A stretch of 64,000 bases of DNA from Bryum argenteum (taxonomy: Eukaryota > Streptophyta > Bryopsida > Bryales > Bryaceae): NCBI GenBank assembly GCA_037043015.1, contig CM073321.1, forward strand, positions 11,602,001 through 11,666,000, given 5' to 3'. The notes under the pieces were generated by a model. That model did not search any database. It worked only from the letters and a program-made list of their open reading frames with translations, and had not been told where the DNA came from. The position numbers and the translations under genes were made by a program. The first letter of the stretch is position 1. Each line of letters opens with the position of its first letter. This document shows positions 25,801 to 37,666 of the stretch, piece after piece.

Positions 25801-26618
25801 TGGGTGTTGCTGATGTTGGTGGTCATCGTTCTAGTCCGCACATGACTGTCGTACCGTTTATCCATCCCCTCCATGGACTTCGCGACCTTGTGAGTTGCAG
25901 ACGGAAGAGTGGGCGAAAAGATGAAGAGTACATCGCCATTGAACAACGGAGGCAAGAAAGGTACGTTGACACTGCGGATGGTTTTGAAATCAATTTTTTT
26001 GAGGAGAGTCTTGCTACTTGGCATTCTAGCGAGATTGCAGAGGGATGGAATAATTTTTTTGGGCTTTACAATTTGCGATGAAACTAAAGAAGAAGGGGTG
26101 GCTCTTAGATAGTTATCCCTAAGAAGAGGTGGCAATGGAATATCAGACGACAGACGACATGGTTGTAGAGGAGACTTCTTCTCGTCTTCTGATGAATCCG
26201 AAATGTCAATGGTGACTTCTAGACCTGGTTCGACCTTGACACGAGTAAGAGCTGGAGCAACCGTGGAGATAGTAGAAGAACTACGTGGGGTCAGGAGAAC
26301 TGTTGACGCGTTCATGACGGACTCCGTCAAGCCGTAGAGGCGATACTTTCCAGCTCTAAGCTTCCAGATTGTAGTATTGTTCTCGAGGATGATTGGATCT
26401 ACGACCATGGAGTACTGAACATTATTAGTATCAGGTTCTAGAACTTCTCTCTCTAACCACAGTGAAGAAGCATCGTAGCCAAATCGAATTCCAAGCCACG
26501 ATGCAGTGATGTCTACGACACCTTCAAGCCCTACGGACATGCAAATGGGAAAAAGTGCTCCCTGTGACACAATCTCAACAATGTCTGCAGCAGTGGGTTC
26601 AGAGGAGGAGGAAGCCAT
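22841..26618 (-). pseudogene. MULE transposase with SWIM zinc finger
   Basis: Two exons, 26618-24495 and 24292-22841, are joined by an intron with donor GTAAGTG and acceptor CATTGCAG, in phase 0, giving about 1,190 codons. I chose the ATG at 26618 (MASSSSEPTAAD); an upstream in-frame ATG adds 19 residues. Order: disordered acidic N-terminus; a Cys/His region with CHNPNC, CKLC and HIGTHEH (about residues 330-410), like the GCM/FLYWCH-type zinc folds of MULE transposases; the DDE core with TDWTTMACHVYD and GFMADSAQANWNAV, followed by C/H residues (CYFHWTQSLEKH); and a C-terminal SWIM finger ECSCPVFKK...YKHCKHLYF (about 22930-23060). It would bind the element ends and catalyse cut-and-paste movement in the nucleus. 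An in-frame TAA at 24125-24127 makes this copy probably inactive. Confidence 0.85.
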
Positions 26619-27041
26619 GATGTCCGAGAGGACCAACGAGCATCGACAGTGGATGTAAGGAAAGGATACACACAAGGTATGATACCGTTTATAAGAGAGA
26701 ATTTGTACTAAGATCTCGTAATGAAGTAAATAAGGTGGGGAGAGTAATTAAATCAGACAATTACCATGAGGAAGAGTGAATATTATATACCATTAGGCAA
26801 TTGTAATTAGTGTCATTAATATGCAAGTGTTGACAGTCTCAAAATTGGAAAAGTGACGGCGGCCGCCATTGTCAGAGCATTTGTATGCAAATTCAAATAA
26901 TAGATTAGCATCTCATGTCAGAGACTGTCACAGTTGACAGACCATGAGCCGTCATAGTTGTTGCAATAATTTATGATAAACTGCACAAATTACGTTAGGG
27001 GCGGCTTGTGAACTTTGTTTAAATAGGAGTAGGACGACGAG
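26619..27041. promoter_or_regulatory. Divergent promoter region in the MULE
   Basis: The spacer separates the minus-strand transposase from a plus-strand gene starting at 27042, so it should contain both promoters. GTTTAAATAGG (27017-27027) is a weak TATA-like site close to the plus-strand ATG. GTCAGAG...CTGTCAC...TTGACAG repeats occur at about 26871-26940. Assignment is by position only. Confidence 0.4.
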
Positions 27042-28029
27042 ATGGTCCTTTCTTTCGTTCGTTTAGTTGGAGTTCGTAAGGTATTGAGACGGTACGATCT
27101 GTGTGCTTCTGTTCAGAGTCTTGACATTATAGACGCGGTGAGCTTGGGGTCCGAGAGATCCAGTGACAGTGTGCCTAAGAAGAAAAAGAGGAGAGGGGGT
27201 ACTCGTTTTAGTAATACGAAAGCGCGCAAACGAAGTGCATTGCGAAAGGTGGGTGCCTGAAGGTCGAGTGGAGATGAGGGAGGCGCTGCTGATTATGATC
27301 TGAACGATGATGAAGTCGGGCCCCAGTATAGGCGGAATCTGAAAATGCGGTCGATCAATCTTGACACAATGATCAAGATTAACGAGAAAGACACTGTTGA
27401 AGAGGGGAGCAAATTCAAGAGATTAATAGAAGAGCAGGAGCGCGGTAGAAGTGGATCGACATCTAGCAAATCTCTATGTTATTACATAGGAGGTGATGAG
27501 GTTGTACAAGATTCCGAGAAGCAGGTACGCTAGTATTATTGAGTTTTTGCCAATAAATTATTGCAGTTTGAGTTTAATGAGTTGAATGTTTGTCTACTAG
27601 GGTGATGATGATGAAGGTCTTAAGGACGATGAGATAGATGATTTAAGTTTTGACGGTACGGAGAAAGATTTAAAGGAGAGTTCTGAGAACGAGGAGCGGA
27701 TGGACAAAATCAAGAAGTTGGAAGATGTTGAAGAAGATGAAGATACCATTGACCGTGTTTTAGAGGAAGAGGTAAATGACATGACGTTTTTCTTAAGTGT
27801 TATGAAGGAGTCTGGGCACTTTTTAGCATTCACGTCCATAGATTAGATATGTGATTATGTTTGTACAGTACCCCAATATAAATTTCGATTAAGTATTGCT
27901 TCAGTAAGAAAAATGTGACGAAATATTGAATATATGTTTGATTGGTTTTAAAAATTTTAAATCATGTCAGTTTTGAATGCGGTACAATTGTAAAGTCCCT
28001 TGAAGAAAAGACGCCCAATAGGATAATAT

Positions 28030-28395
28030 AAAGGATTGAAGAGTATACCTCTAATAGGTACGGGTATATATGGAGACATCCTTGGTATCGGTTGTGGGGT
28101 ATAGGGGTATCGGGATGTTGGGTAGAGCAGGGTATAATGCCACGGCTAAGTAATACCAGGGTATAAACCCCCGCCCAGAGTATAATCCCCCGGCCCCAGA
28201 GCAGGGTATAAACCCTGGGCCTTGTAGCCCTAGACCTCGGTATATACACCCGGCCCCAGACCAGGGTATAAACCACCGGCCACAGTCCAGGGTATAAACC
28301 CGCAGCCCCAGACCAGGCTATAAACCCAACCTCAGACCCAGGTATAAACCCCCGGCCCCGGCAGCAGCGCCGTTGGGTACCGGGGTATGAAGCCC
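28030..28395. repeat. GGTATAAACCCCCGG tandem motif
   Basis: About eight imperfect copies of a 30-40 bp unit containing GGTATAAACCCNCGGCCCC lie within the second intron of the acidic protein gene. Confidence 0.75.
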
Positions 28396-28414
28396 GGCCA
28401 CGCTCCCGTTCCCT

Positions 28415-28735
28415 GTGTAAGCTCCGCTCCCTGTTACCGCTCCGCTCCCTGTTACCGCTCCGCTCCCTGTTACCGCTCAGCTCCCTGTGACCGCTCCGCT
28501 CCCTGTGACCGCTCCGCTCCCTGTGACCGCTCCGCTCCCAGTGACCGCTCCGCTCCTTGTGACCGCTCCGCTCCCTATGACCGCTCCGCAGAGCCCCGTG
28601 ACCGTCCCGCTGAGCCCTGTGACCGCTCCGCTGAGCCCTGTGACCGCTCCGCTCCCTGTGTCCGCTCCGCTGCCTCGGTCCACTTCGCTCCCTGTGTCCG
28701 CTCCGCTCCCTCTCCGTTTCTTCCCTGTCCGCTTC
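28415..28735. repeat. 18-bp tandem repeat (GACCGCTCCGCTCCCTGT)
   Basis: A run of 15 or more copies of an 18-base unit that varies mainly at one or two positions. Open frames on both strands are produced by the unit length being a multiple of three and are not taken as genes. Confidence 0.9.
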
Positions 28736-29439
28736 TCAGCGGCGCGTAGCTCAGAATAACCAGTTGATGCCGGCACGTTCGGCATGTGATCCTTGGAAAA
28801 TTAGAAAGCGATAGGTCCTCCTTTGTGCGCCAGCGCAAAACCCTAGAAATCAAAAGAGAAGCCGCCCATGAGAAAAGATCCGCCTCAAGATAAGCTTGGC
28901 AGTCGACAGTTTAGAAAAGCTGTCAGGAGAGATGCTTGACAGAAAGTGTGACAATTTGGATTGTAGCTACCACAATAGAAAGGATGCAATTAGTAAAGAT
29001 GCTTACGATGAACTAATATGGCGGACCTGTTCCTATCAACAACTTCTTTCTTGTCAATATTCAGTTTCATTTGAATGAAGGAGCAACAATGGCGAACCTG
29101 GGCGTAGAAGAGGAGATCACAATGCGGCAAGAAGGTGAAGATGTAGAGAAGGAGTTGGAGAATGTGAGTTCCGAATCCTCGACAAGCCTCTTTTCTGAGT
29201 TTTACAGGGAATACACTCTCGAATATGCTCCAGGGAAAGAATTTAAGACTCGTGAAGAAAAGGAGACGTGGTTTGCGAGGGGCTTCAAGGTTAGAATTAC
29301 CTCACTTATCCTGTACTCAAATTGATACATATAAATGCCGAGAAATCTCATGCATCTCTAATGAAAGTACGAATTAGTACTTTGTCTGAATCGCTCTTCT
29401 CAGAAGAGAGAATTTTTTTTCAAAATTTGGGCCCTTGCG

Positions 29440-32105
29440 GTGGTCCTCGTGATCTATGAGTGTTCTGTTCTGGATAGAGGTCGACACCCTCCCCTTGCAC
29501 GCTAAGCTCAGAGGGCAGGACCGAATCTGAAATGGAGGAAACTATTGTGGAATTCCCGGCTTGCAGTAGTCCTCGTGATGTAGAGATGCGTTGCCTGTAA
29601 GGAGGTCGGTACCCTCCCCTTGAACTCTGAGCTCACAGCCAAGTGTTGAGACGTTGGCGTGGTACATACTGGTGTTGGGCTGCCGATGCTTGGATTCGAA
29701 GGCCGCGCTGCCAGTGAGGGAATTCCCTAAGGCGGTGGCCTGGATCTCAGCCGGTCCTTGGAGAATGGGACTCGCCACCCCCACAAGGTTCTGTGTGTGT
29801 CTTATTAGCAAGCTTGGTGAACTTTTTTTCGGGAACAGCTCCTCCTTGTGTCAGACTTTCGTCCACGAAAGTCTGGCAGGGGCTGGGGAGCTTCAATTTT
29901 TTTCTCTTTGAATGTCTGCTGATTTTCCCTCGATGTGCATTTTCTGTGGAATTCCCGGCTTGCATAGTCCTTGTGATGTACAGATGTTTTGCCACGAAGG
30001 AGGTCGACACCCTCCCCTCGTGGGCTGGGGCGCTCTGATCCAGGTGTTGGAACGCCGGCGTGGTGCACAGCAGTCTTTGCCGACCGCCGATCTTTGGGAT
30101 TCGAAGGCCGCGCTGCCAGTGAGGGAATTCCCTGAGGCGGTGGGCTGGATCTCAGCCGGGCCTTGGAGAATGGGACTCGCCACCCCCACAAGGTTCTGTG
30201 TGTGTCTGATTAGCAAGCTTGGTGAACTTTTTTTCGTGAACAGCTCCTCCTTGTGTCAGACTTTCGTCCACGAAAGTCTGGCAGGGGCTGGGGAGCTTCA
30301 ATTTTTTTCTCTTTGAATGTCTGCTGATTTTCCCTCGATGTGCATTTTCTGTGGAATTCCCGGCTTGCATAGTCCTCGTGATGTACAGATGTTTTGCCTC
30401 GAAGGAGGTCGACACCCTCCCCTCGTGGGCTGGGGCGCTCTGATCCAGGTGTTGGAACGCCGGCGTGGTACAGACTGGTGCTGCGCTGCCGCTGCTAGGA
30501 TTTGAAGGCCGCGCTGCCAGTGAGGGAATTCCCTGAGGCGGTGGGCTGGATCTCAGCCGGGCCTTGGAGAAGGGGACTCGCCACCCCCACGAGGTGCTGT
30601 GTGTGTGTGATTAGCAAGCGTGGTGAAATTTTTTTCGTGAACAGCTCCTCCTAGTGTCAGACTTTCGTCCACGAAAGTCTGGCAGGGGCTGGAGAGCTTC
30701 AATTTTTTTCTCTTTGAATGTCTGCTGATTTTCCCTCGATGTACATTTTCTGTGGAATTCCCGGCTTGCATAGTCCTCGTGGTGTACAAATGTTTTGCCA
30801 CGAAGGAGGTCGACACCCTCCTCTCGTGGGCTGGGGTGCTCTGATCCAGGTGTTGGAACGCGGGAGTGCTACAAGCAGTCTCTTCTTGCCCGATCTTTGG
30901 GATTCGAAGGCCGCTATGCGCCCGAGAGGGAATTCCCTGAGGCGGTGGGCTGAATCTCAGCGGGGCCTTGGAGAATGGGACTCGCCACCTCCACGAGGTA
31001 CTGTTTGTGTGTGATTAGCAAGCGTGGTGAACTTTTTTTCGTGAATTGCACCTCGGAGTGTCAGACTTTCGTCCACGAAAGTCTTGCAGGGGCTGGAGAG
31101 CTTCAATTTTTTTCTCTTTGAATGTCTGCTGATTTTCCCTCGATGTGCATTTTCTGTGGAATTCCCGACTTCCATTGTTCTCGTGATGTACAGTTGTTTT
31201 CCCTCGAAGGAGGTTGACACCCTCCCCTCGTGGGCTGGGGCGCTCTGATCCAGGTGTTGGAACGCCGGCGTGGTACAGATCGGTCTTTGAGGCTGCCGAT
31301 CTTTGAGATTTGAAGGCCGCGCTGCCAGTGAGGGAATTCCCTGAGGCGGTGGGCTGGATCTCAGCTGGGCCTTGGAGAATGGGACTCGCCACTCCCATGA
31401 GGTCATGTGTGTGTGTGATGAGCAGGAGTGGTGAACTTTTTTTCGTGAACAGCTCCTCCGAGTGTCAGACTTTCGTCCACGAAAGTCTTGCAGGGGCTGG
31501 AGAGCTTCAATTTTTTTCTCTTTGAATGTCTGCTAATTTTCCCTCGATGTGCATTTTCTGTGGAATTCCCGACTTGCATAGTTCTCGTGATGTACAGTTG
31601 TTTTCCCTCGAAGGAGGTCGACACCCTCCCATCGTGGGCTGGGGAGCTCTGATCTAGGTGTTGGGACGCCGGCGCGTGAGTGCGTTCGTCTTTGGGCCGC
31701 CGATCTTTGGGATTTGAAGGCCACGGCACACGGTGAGGGAATTCCCTGAGGCGGTGGGCTGGATCTCAGCCGGGCCTTGGAGAATGGGACTCGCCACCCC
31801 CACGAGGTCATATGTGTGTGTGATGAGCAGGAGTGGTGAACTTTTTTTCGTGAACAGCACCTCCGAGTGTCAGACTTTTGTCTACAAAAGTCTGGCAGGG
31901 GCTGGAGAGCTTCCCTTTTTTCTTATTTGAATGTCTGCTGATTTTCCCTCGATGTGCATTTTTTGTGGAATTACCGGCTTGCATAGTCCTCGATGTGTAC
32001 AGATGTTTTGCTTTGAAGGAGGTGGGCACCCTCCCCTTGTGGGTTGGGGAGCTCAAAGCCAAGTGTTGGGATGCCGGCGTGGTACAGACTGGTGCTTGGC
32101 TGCTG
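29440..32105. repeat. 404-bp tandem array with conserved palindrome
   Basis: Six full units and a partial first one lie in the last intron of the acidic protein gene. Each unit has an 11-bp perfect or near-perfect inverted repeat, CAGACTTTCGT and ACGAAAGTCTG, at 29852, 30257, 30658, 31062, 31466 and 31871, giving spacings of 405, 401, 404, 404 and 405. The last copy has changed both arms together (CAGACTTTTGT and ACAAAAGTCTG), preserving pairing. Frames through the array are periodic artefacts. Confidence 0.9.
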
Positions 32106-32761
32106 GTTTAGGATTGCTGTTATTTTCATTTATGTGTCAATTTTTGTCAGGCTTTCCGGCATTGAAGCGGAACTCGTGATCTACTGGGTGCTCTTTTTCC
32201 TAATGGGATTGACACTTTTCTCGATTAATGGAGCTGAATTATATTTGTTTAGTTCCTTGTTGAACGCTATCTTAATGTCGGCTTTCTAATGGTTGTGAGT
32301 GGTATTGCAGGATCATTCTAAGCCACCTGCAGTTCATCCTGAAGAGGAATCCGATGCAGATAGCGACCTCTCTTTCTTGAGAGACGAAGTGTTAGCTTAC
32401 ATTGAGTCCCGTCGATTAGTAGTAGCTTTGAGCTCGGTTCCCGGAACTCCGCCTCCTCTCACCCCTGTCGGTCACACTTATCGTGTTGACTTTGATCGGG
32501 TTGCGATTAACAAGCAAATGGGAAAGAATGATGCCAAAGCTAGACGCATCCAAGACAAATCAGTAGCTAGATGTGCACCACGTCGTTCTCCACCTCTTGC
32601 CGCAAAGTTACAATTTAAATAATTGTATCCTCATAGTATATGATATGTTTATCATATGCTTACTTATAAAGCCATTTTGATATATTATTTTTCTTATAGT
32701 GTCAATTTGACACATTCTTATTCTTTTTGTGGTGTGTTGTACTTGCTTTTTGAATTGCTAG

Positions 32762-35700
32762 ATGAATCTTGATCAAGTCCAGTTTCTTCAACCACAAATG
32801 GGATCTTCCGACGGTGACGAACTCTTACTTGATAGTGGTGGAACTGTTGGAGAGTTGAGCAATAGAGTACCGGAAGAGACTCCATCGATGACTGATGTCC
32901 AAGCTCAAGCAACGCAAAATCAAGATGGACACGAGTATCTTTCCGACGATGAAGACACCCCTTTGCCTGGAGGTGTCACTGTCGGAATCGTGCACATGCC
33001 TCCGCATCTTGAAAACAAAGATCCGGATTGGAGTGCAAACGAGATGAGAATGATTCACAAAAGTGATTCAATTGCGATCATCAACAGGTTAAGATACAAA
33101 CCTGTGAAAAAGTCTCGCATGCTAATTCCATTGTGTCGTCTTGTATGTTATCCCAAGGTTCGACCTATCTCCGAACAAGACGTACGAAAGTTGGAGAATG
33201 AATTCAACAAAGGCTATCGAGAAGGAGACCAAGTCATGTATGTTTCTCCCTTCGATAAGAAAGGGAGAGAGAAAATGGTTGACGCCGGAGATGCAGTGTG
33301 GACGAATCCACTTTGGAAGTCTGCTAATAAGGAGTTTGAGAAGACGTTACTCTCTGATCCGGATCTTCAACACTTGAGCGAGAAGTACTTTTACGTGTAC
33401 AAAGGTAACCACCGCGTTACTGCATGGATGCGTCACATTGAGAGGTACCATAAGATGGAACCTTCTTGGCACATCTCCGTGGATTGTATCGTACTTGATG
33501 CACGAGGAGAGAGCAACCTCCTCCTCGACGCTATGAACGACATCAATTGGTGAGTCATTCTCATATGTTTCAAATACAATTTAATTGTATTCTACATATC
33601 TTTAATATCTCTCATGTTTGATCCGACTGTGCAGGTCTACTGAACATGACCATGTCGAAGACGGTTTGTGTGCGAAATTGCGGCGCATGAGGAAGTTTGG
33701 TAAACTCACACTTGAGGATTTCAAGGATCTGATATCTCCAGAGGATTACAAAATATGCAAGAACGCCAAGGCCAAGAAAGATACTTGGTATCCCGTAACA
33801 ATTGACGTTTTTGTAAAATTCTTATATGCGGTAAGTTTAGTAGAATGTGTTTGAAATTTTCTGGTTGTATGTTGTTTTTTGGACTTTATTAATCGTTCTT
33901 ATGTTTTGAACAGAGGAGATTAGCAAAGGCTTCAGATGACGCAGAGACCAATTACTACGCCAGAGTCCCAAAAGAGAAACAAACAGGACCCGGAGTATGG
34001 AGTGCCATGGATAATGCGATCAAATCAGAAATTAAGGCCATTCGTGGCAAAAACTTCGACAAGATGGTCGCTGTGGCAAACCATAAATTTGGGAAAGTAT
34101 TTGCGAAGGAGGTAAAAAATCCACTCTATTCACGTTTCATATTACTATATTTGTGATCATGATTCATAACTCGATTCTTACTTATGAATTCCATGTGCAG
34201 ATTTATTCCCATTACAGCAAGAACCTGAAACCCGATATGACAATCAACCGCTTACAAATGGTAGCTACTACCAATGTTCTTTGCAATTTTAAAGGAAACT
34301 GGCTCCAATGGTGGAACTCATCAGACGAAGTTCGACGTTCTTTTCGCTTCCCTGCTGAATGTCCAATGAAAGATAAAGCTCTAGTTGCATTTCTGCATCG
34401 CGCATCTCTTTGGGCACAGGTATTTAAATTATTTTTACGTGTTGTTACTGTTACAGTTCATATAGTATTTTCATCATTAACATGTTTTTTTCACAGCTCG
34501 ATCATTCACTTCAAAGTGAATTGCAAAACCTGATTGACAATGAAAATCTCAACATTGAGTGGTCTAGTGTTGTCCTAAAGCCATCTGAGTATGTGGAGAA
34601 GTGGAGGTTGCTCTTATAGAACAAGGCATTCAACAACTATCTTGGTCCTAATGCAAGCCCAAAGTTCATCAAAGGCTCGGACCTTCAAAAGATTACCGGG
34701 GGCAAAGTTACAATTAAGCGACTTTTATTCCGGTATGTTTTTAATTTTCTCTTCAATATTATTAAATTTGTTACAACTTGTTCAATTTACACAATCTGAT
34801 TTTTCACACTTTTGTAGGTACTTAAAACAAGAGCTCGTTGCGAAGGGAGCATTAGCTTCGTTCTCCATTCCAATGGAGTTCGAGGACATTTCAGTCACGA
34901 ATGATCCCCGCAGCTTTTTCTCCACAGCCCAACAAGAGCGGTTTACCAACTCCCAACTGACGACCGGTGGATGGTTCCTGGAGTGCGACCACAACTACGT
35001 GCACAAAGAGGAGAAGCATCTTCTTCGAAACCTTGCTTCTAACCCAGCTGACTCTGCACCGATGGACATTGACGACGATGACGATGACGACCTCTCCATT
35101 TTAACAGACGCACCTGATCCAATCTCTTCTCCATCTTCACCAGTTGCACTGTCCAAGTCTCGTGCAAACAGGAAGCAACGCAACGCTGTTGCAGAGCCTG
35201 TTGTGGATCTTGAGCAAGAATCCGAAGAGAATGCTCCCCTCGGAGTTGACATTGGAGGGCCAGAAGATGCTGATCTGACTCAGGCTTCAGCGGGAGCCGC
35301 AAACAATACAACTCGGCGCGGTGCAAGATTGACTCAACTTTCAACAGGTGGACTTACGAATGTTGGGGCCCCACCTCAATCATTCACCGTTGACCACAAC
35401 TCGCAGCAGTCCCCCCGTCGCCTCAGCCAGCCAATATTTGCTAGACGCCCTCTTCCGAAACCCAATCACGTTGGTAGCAGCTCGTCTTCGAAAATATCAG
35501 TCACTCTGCCAATGCATCTCGAGAAGGGGAACATTGGGGATTTGGTTCATCAGTCATCGAAGACGGCAAAATGGGATTCGCAAATCCTAGATATCGTCGA
35601 GCACATCAAGAAGGTATTATTTCATACATTTGTCATTCATAATCTCCCTTATCACATTTTGTACTTGTAAATCTACTAGCCACTACCTAATTTTTGACTC

Positions 35701-37009
35701 GTATCTCAGATTGGAAAAGACCGTAAGTACTCGTGTTCGGCGATGGAGTATGAACCCAAGCATCCAGGGATTGATCTCATTTTTGTAGATGCACCTGAGA
35801 ACTTGCCTGTACCGGGTGTGTCTCCATCGGAAATTCCATCCTGGAACCGGCGTGACAAAACCTACTTTGAGAGCCTCTTTGTGTTTGCCGCGTATCATTT
35901 GACAGACGTTGGAGCCATTCTTCTGATGCATCCAAAATGTCGTAGAATCGAGCGTACTGTCGATTCTGAGTCCCATACGTATGGTTTTCGTCTTGTTCGA
36001 GACTGGTGGGGATATAATCCCCTCCCTATGGCCTCTACCGTACCCAAACCGAAAGTGGTACGAACCATATTCTGGTTTCTGATTTCACTATTCTTGGTTA
36101 TTGTCTTTTTTATATCTATATTAATGTATCTATACTTATGTTTTGCAGACTCACTGCTTCCATATCAAAGTGTATGTTCGCAAAGAGTATGTTTCGAAAT
36201 TCCAAACTCGGCAAGTGGCACATGCATACGCGGATGTGGCAATCGTACCTGATGAGGAAGACCACCTCTGTAACTTTGCAGAGAAGGAAACTTTGCGTTA
36301 TCATCCGGACGGTACGCCATGGCGAGGCTCACGAGAGAAGGACCCCTCCTTCATTCAATGTTTCGTCGATTGTCTCACGGACGAGGGGGGTATAGTCTTC
36401 GACTGGAGCGCAAGTACAGGTATTGTTTCCGTAGACTCTGCACTAGAATTCGTTTCTTTATTTCGCATTTTTAACGTAGGCTTCCGATTTTGTTAGGTGC
36501 ATCTGTGATTGCTTGCGCGCGCTCCAACCGACACCTCATCGCCATGGAACCTGACGAAGAAATCTTTGATGGTGTACTCGCGGATTACAAGAGTGGTCCT
36601 CCCGGTGATGAAGAAAGTGGAGAATCGGCCCCTCCTGCAAATTATGACTCTGACGAACCGGTCGTGAAGAAGCCACGAAAATTCATCGGTGCGTAATTCC
36701 ATCTTGTATTCTCTTTATCGATTAATAAAAACGCACTTACATATTGGTAGTACTGACTTTCTTTGCAATTTTAGGATCGCAGGTCTGAAAGAGCGATTGT
36801 CTCGCAACGCTCATCTCTACAAGAGTCCTCCATCAAAATTCAACCTACCATCGTACGCTGAGCGTCTTGCTCAAGAGTTTGTTCAAGCTCCATCTCCCAT
36901 TCTCTCTGACACTCCACGTCGACGTTATAGCAATAGTGTGCTCAAGTTTATAGACTTTGAGGCAGATCAGTGTGATCAGCACTTTAATGGTTCTACACCA
37001 TCTGCCTAG
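32762..37009 (+). pseudogene. Gene B: ParB-like domain fused to beta-class DNA methyltransferase
   Basis: Ten exons fit with GT-AG junctions: 32762-33549, 33635-33830, 33914-34111, 34201-34419, 34497-34732, 34818-35613, 35710-36057, 36149-36419, 36497-36688, 36783-37009. Their sum is 3,471 bases, a multiple of three (about 1,156 residues). The N-terminal half has an acidic leader, then a ParB/Srx-type block ending YVYKGNHRVTAW (about 33389-33430). The middle is helical, followed by a low-complexity linker with a seven-Asp run. The C-terminal half has motif IV IDLIFVDAPENLP (about 35767-35805; DAPE in place of DPPY) and, after a target-recognition-sized segment, motif I VFDWSASTGASVIACARS with the acidic end AMEPDEE (36380-36560). 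The order IV then I is that of beta-class amino-methyltransferases (N6-adenine or N4-cytosine). A basic NLS-like KKPRK follows. A single in-frame TAG (34617-34619) breaks this copy. The role in modifying DNA is inferred from the fold. Confidence 0.7.
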
Positions 37010-37228
37010 TGTGATTTGTTTTCCGGTAGGTACTGGACATGGTAGCGCCATACATTCGTAGTTTTCCATGATCTATTACTTATATACTATCTATATGTGT
37101 TTTTCAATATATACGTTTTTATATTTTTATAAATCGGTACTTTGTATTCAAAAAATTCCAGCACAATCAAGCCAACTCTCAATCCAAGTGTGAGTCGTGG
37201 CCAAACAACTACTATAACTAGCAATCAA
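37010..37228. other. Spacer between convergent genes
   Basis: This AT-rich region separates the 3' ends of gene B (plus) and the ADD gene (minus). It must contain both polyadenylation regions; no specific site is claimed. Confidence 0.5.
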
Positions 37229-37666
37229 CTAGTCGTAGTTGCAATCACTCCCGGAATCTCTGCTGCTGCGATCACCAGCTTCTGAAGTGAATTCCACGAA
37301 ATCCTCCCAAATCGTCTGCAGAGGCACTATCTCATACTTGTTGCAGCTGAAGCACCCCCAATATTTGCCCGTCATGTCCTTGAGGTAGTCGTCTCCCTTG
37401 TTCCGTGCGATACACGCTGCACACCACGCCTTGTTACAATAATCACACGGGATCACAAACTGCATTCCCCCACACCAATTGCATTGCTCATCATTGTACT
37501 GGGCGTTCTTCGTGAATACAACGTCGTCCAACACAAGTTTGCACGAAATGCATATGCCAACACCGAAACGAGGATGCTCCAACAAACAAGCACGGATTTA
37601 TTTCTCCCCACAGGCAGTGCAGGAATACAAGTACAATGGATCAAAATCGCCCGAATTCCCCGCCAT
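37229..37666 (-). pseudogene. ADD-domain (ATRX/DNMT3-type) zinc-finger protein
   Basis: From the ATG at 37666 the frame reads a short leader and then a near-complete ADD pattern: CTACGEK, an in-frame TAA (37598-37600), then LEHPRFGVGICISCK, DEQCNWCGG, FVIPCDYCNKAWCAACIARN, and WGCFSC. Cysteine spacing and neighbouring residues match the GATA-like finger plus PHD-like finger of ATRX and DNMT3 ADD domains. Those domains bind the histone H3 N-terminus with unmodified Lys4. The protein is short (about 145 residues), little more than the domain, with an acidic C-terminal tail. It lies next to gene B in the same MULE, convergent with it. The TAA, within the first finger, probably inactivates this copy; a start at 37585 would give only a partial domain. 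Confidence 0.8.

Larger units (their letters stand above)
27042..32622 (+). pseudogene. Acidic nuclear-type protein with a long repeat-filled intron
   Basis: The likely exons are 27042-27524 (donor GTACGC), 27601-27771 (donor GTAAAT), about 29071-29289 (donor GTTAGA) and 32311-32622 (acceptor GTATTGCAG, stop TAA). Joining of the second and third exons is tentative. The protein has a basic nuclear-localisation-like run PKKKKRRGG, then long Asp/Glu-rich segments (DDDEGLKDDEIDD, EEEITMRQEGEDVEKELE) and a basic C-terminus. No catalytic fold is recognised. An in-frame TGA at 27258 interrupts exon 1. Its position in the MULE, divergent from the transposase, suggests an accessory nuclear protein, but the function is unknown. 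Confidence 0.5.

Noticed and set aside
28387-28785. Frames rich in RSAPCD or TAPLPV repeats
   Set aside because: Translated 18-bp tandem repeat inside an intron, open on both strands.
29542-32062. Family of 80-150 codon frames repeating every 404 bp
   Set aside because: They follow the tandem array and occur on both strands; no independent coding evidence.
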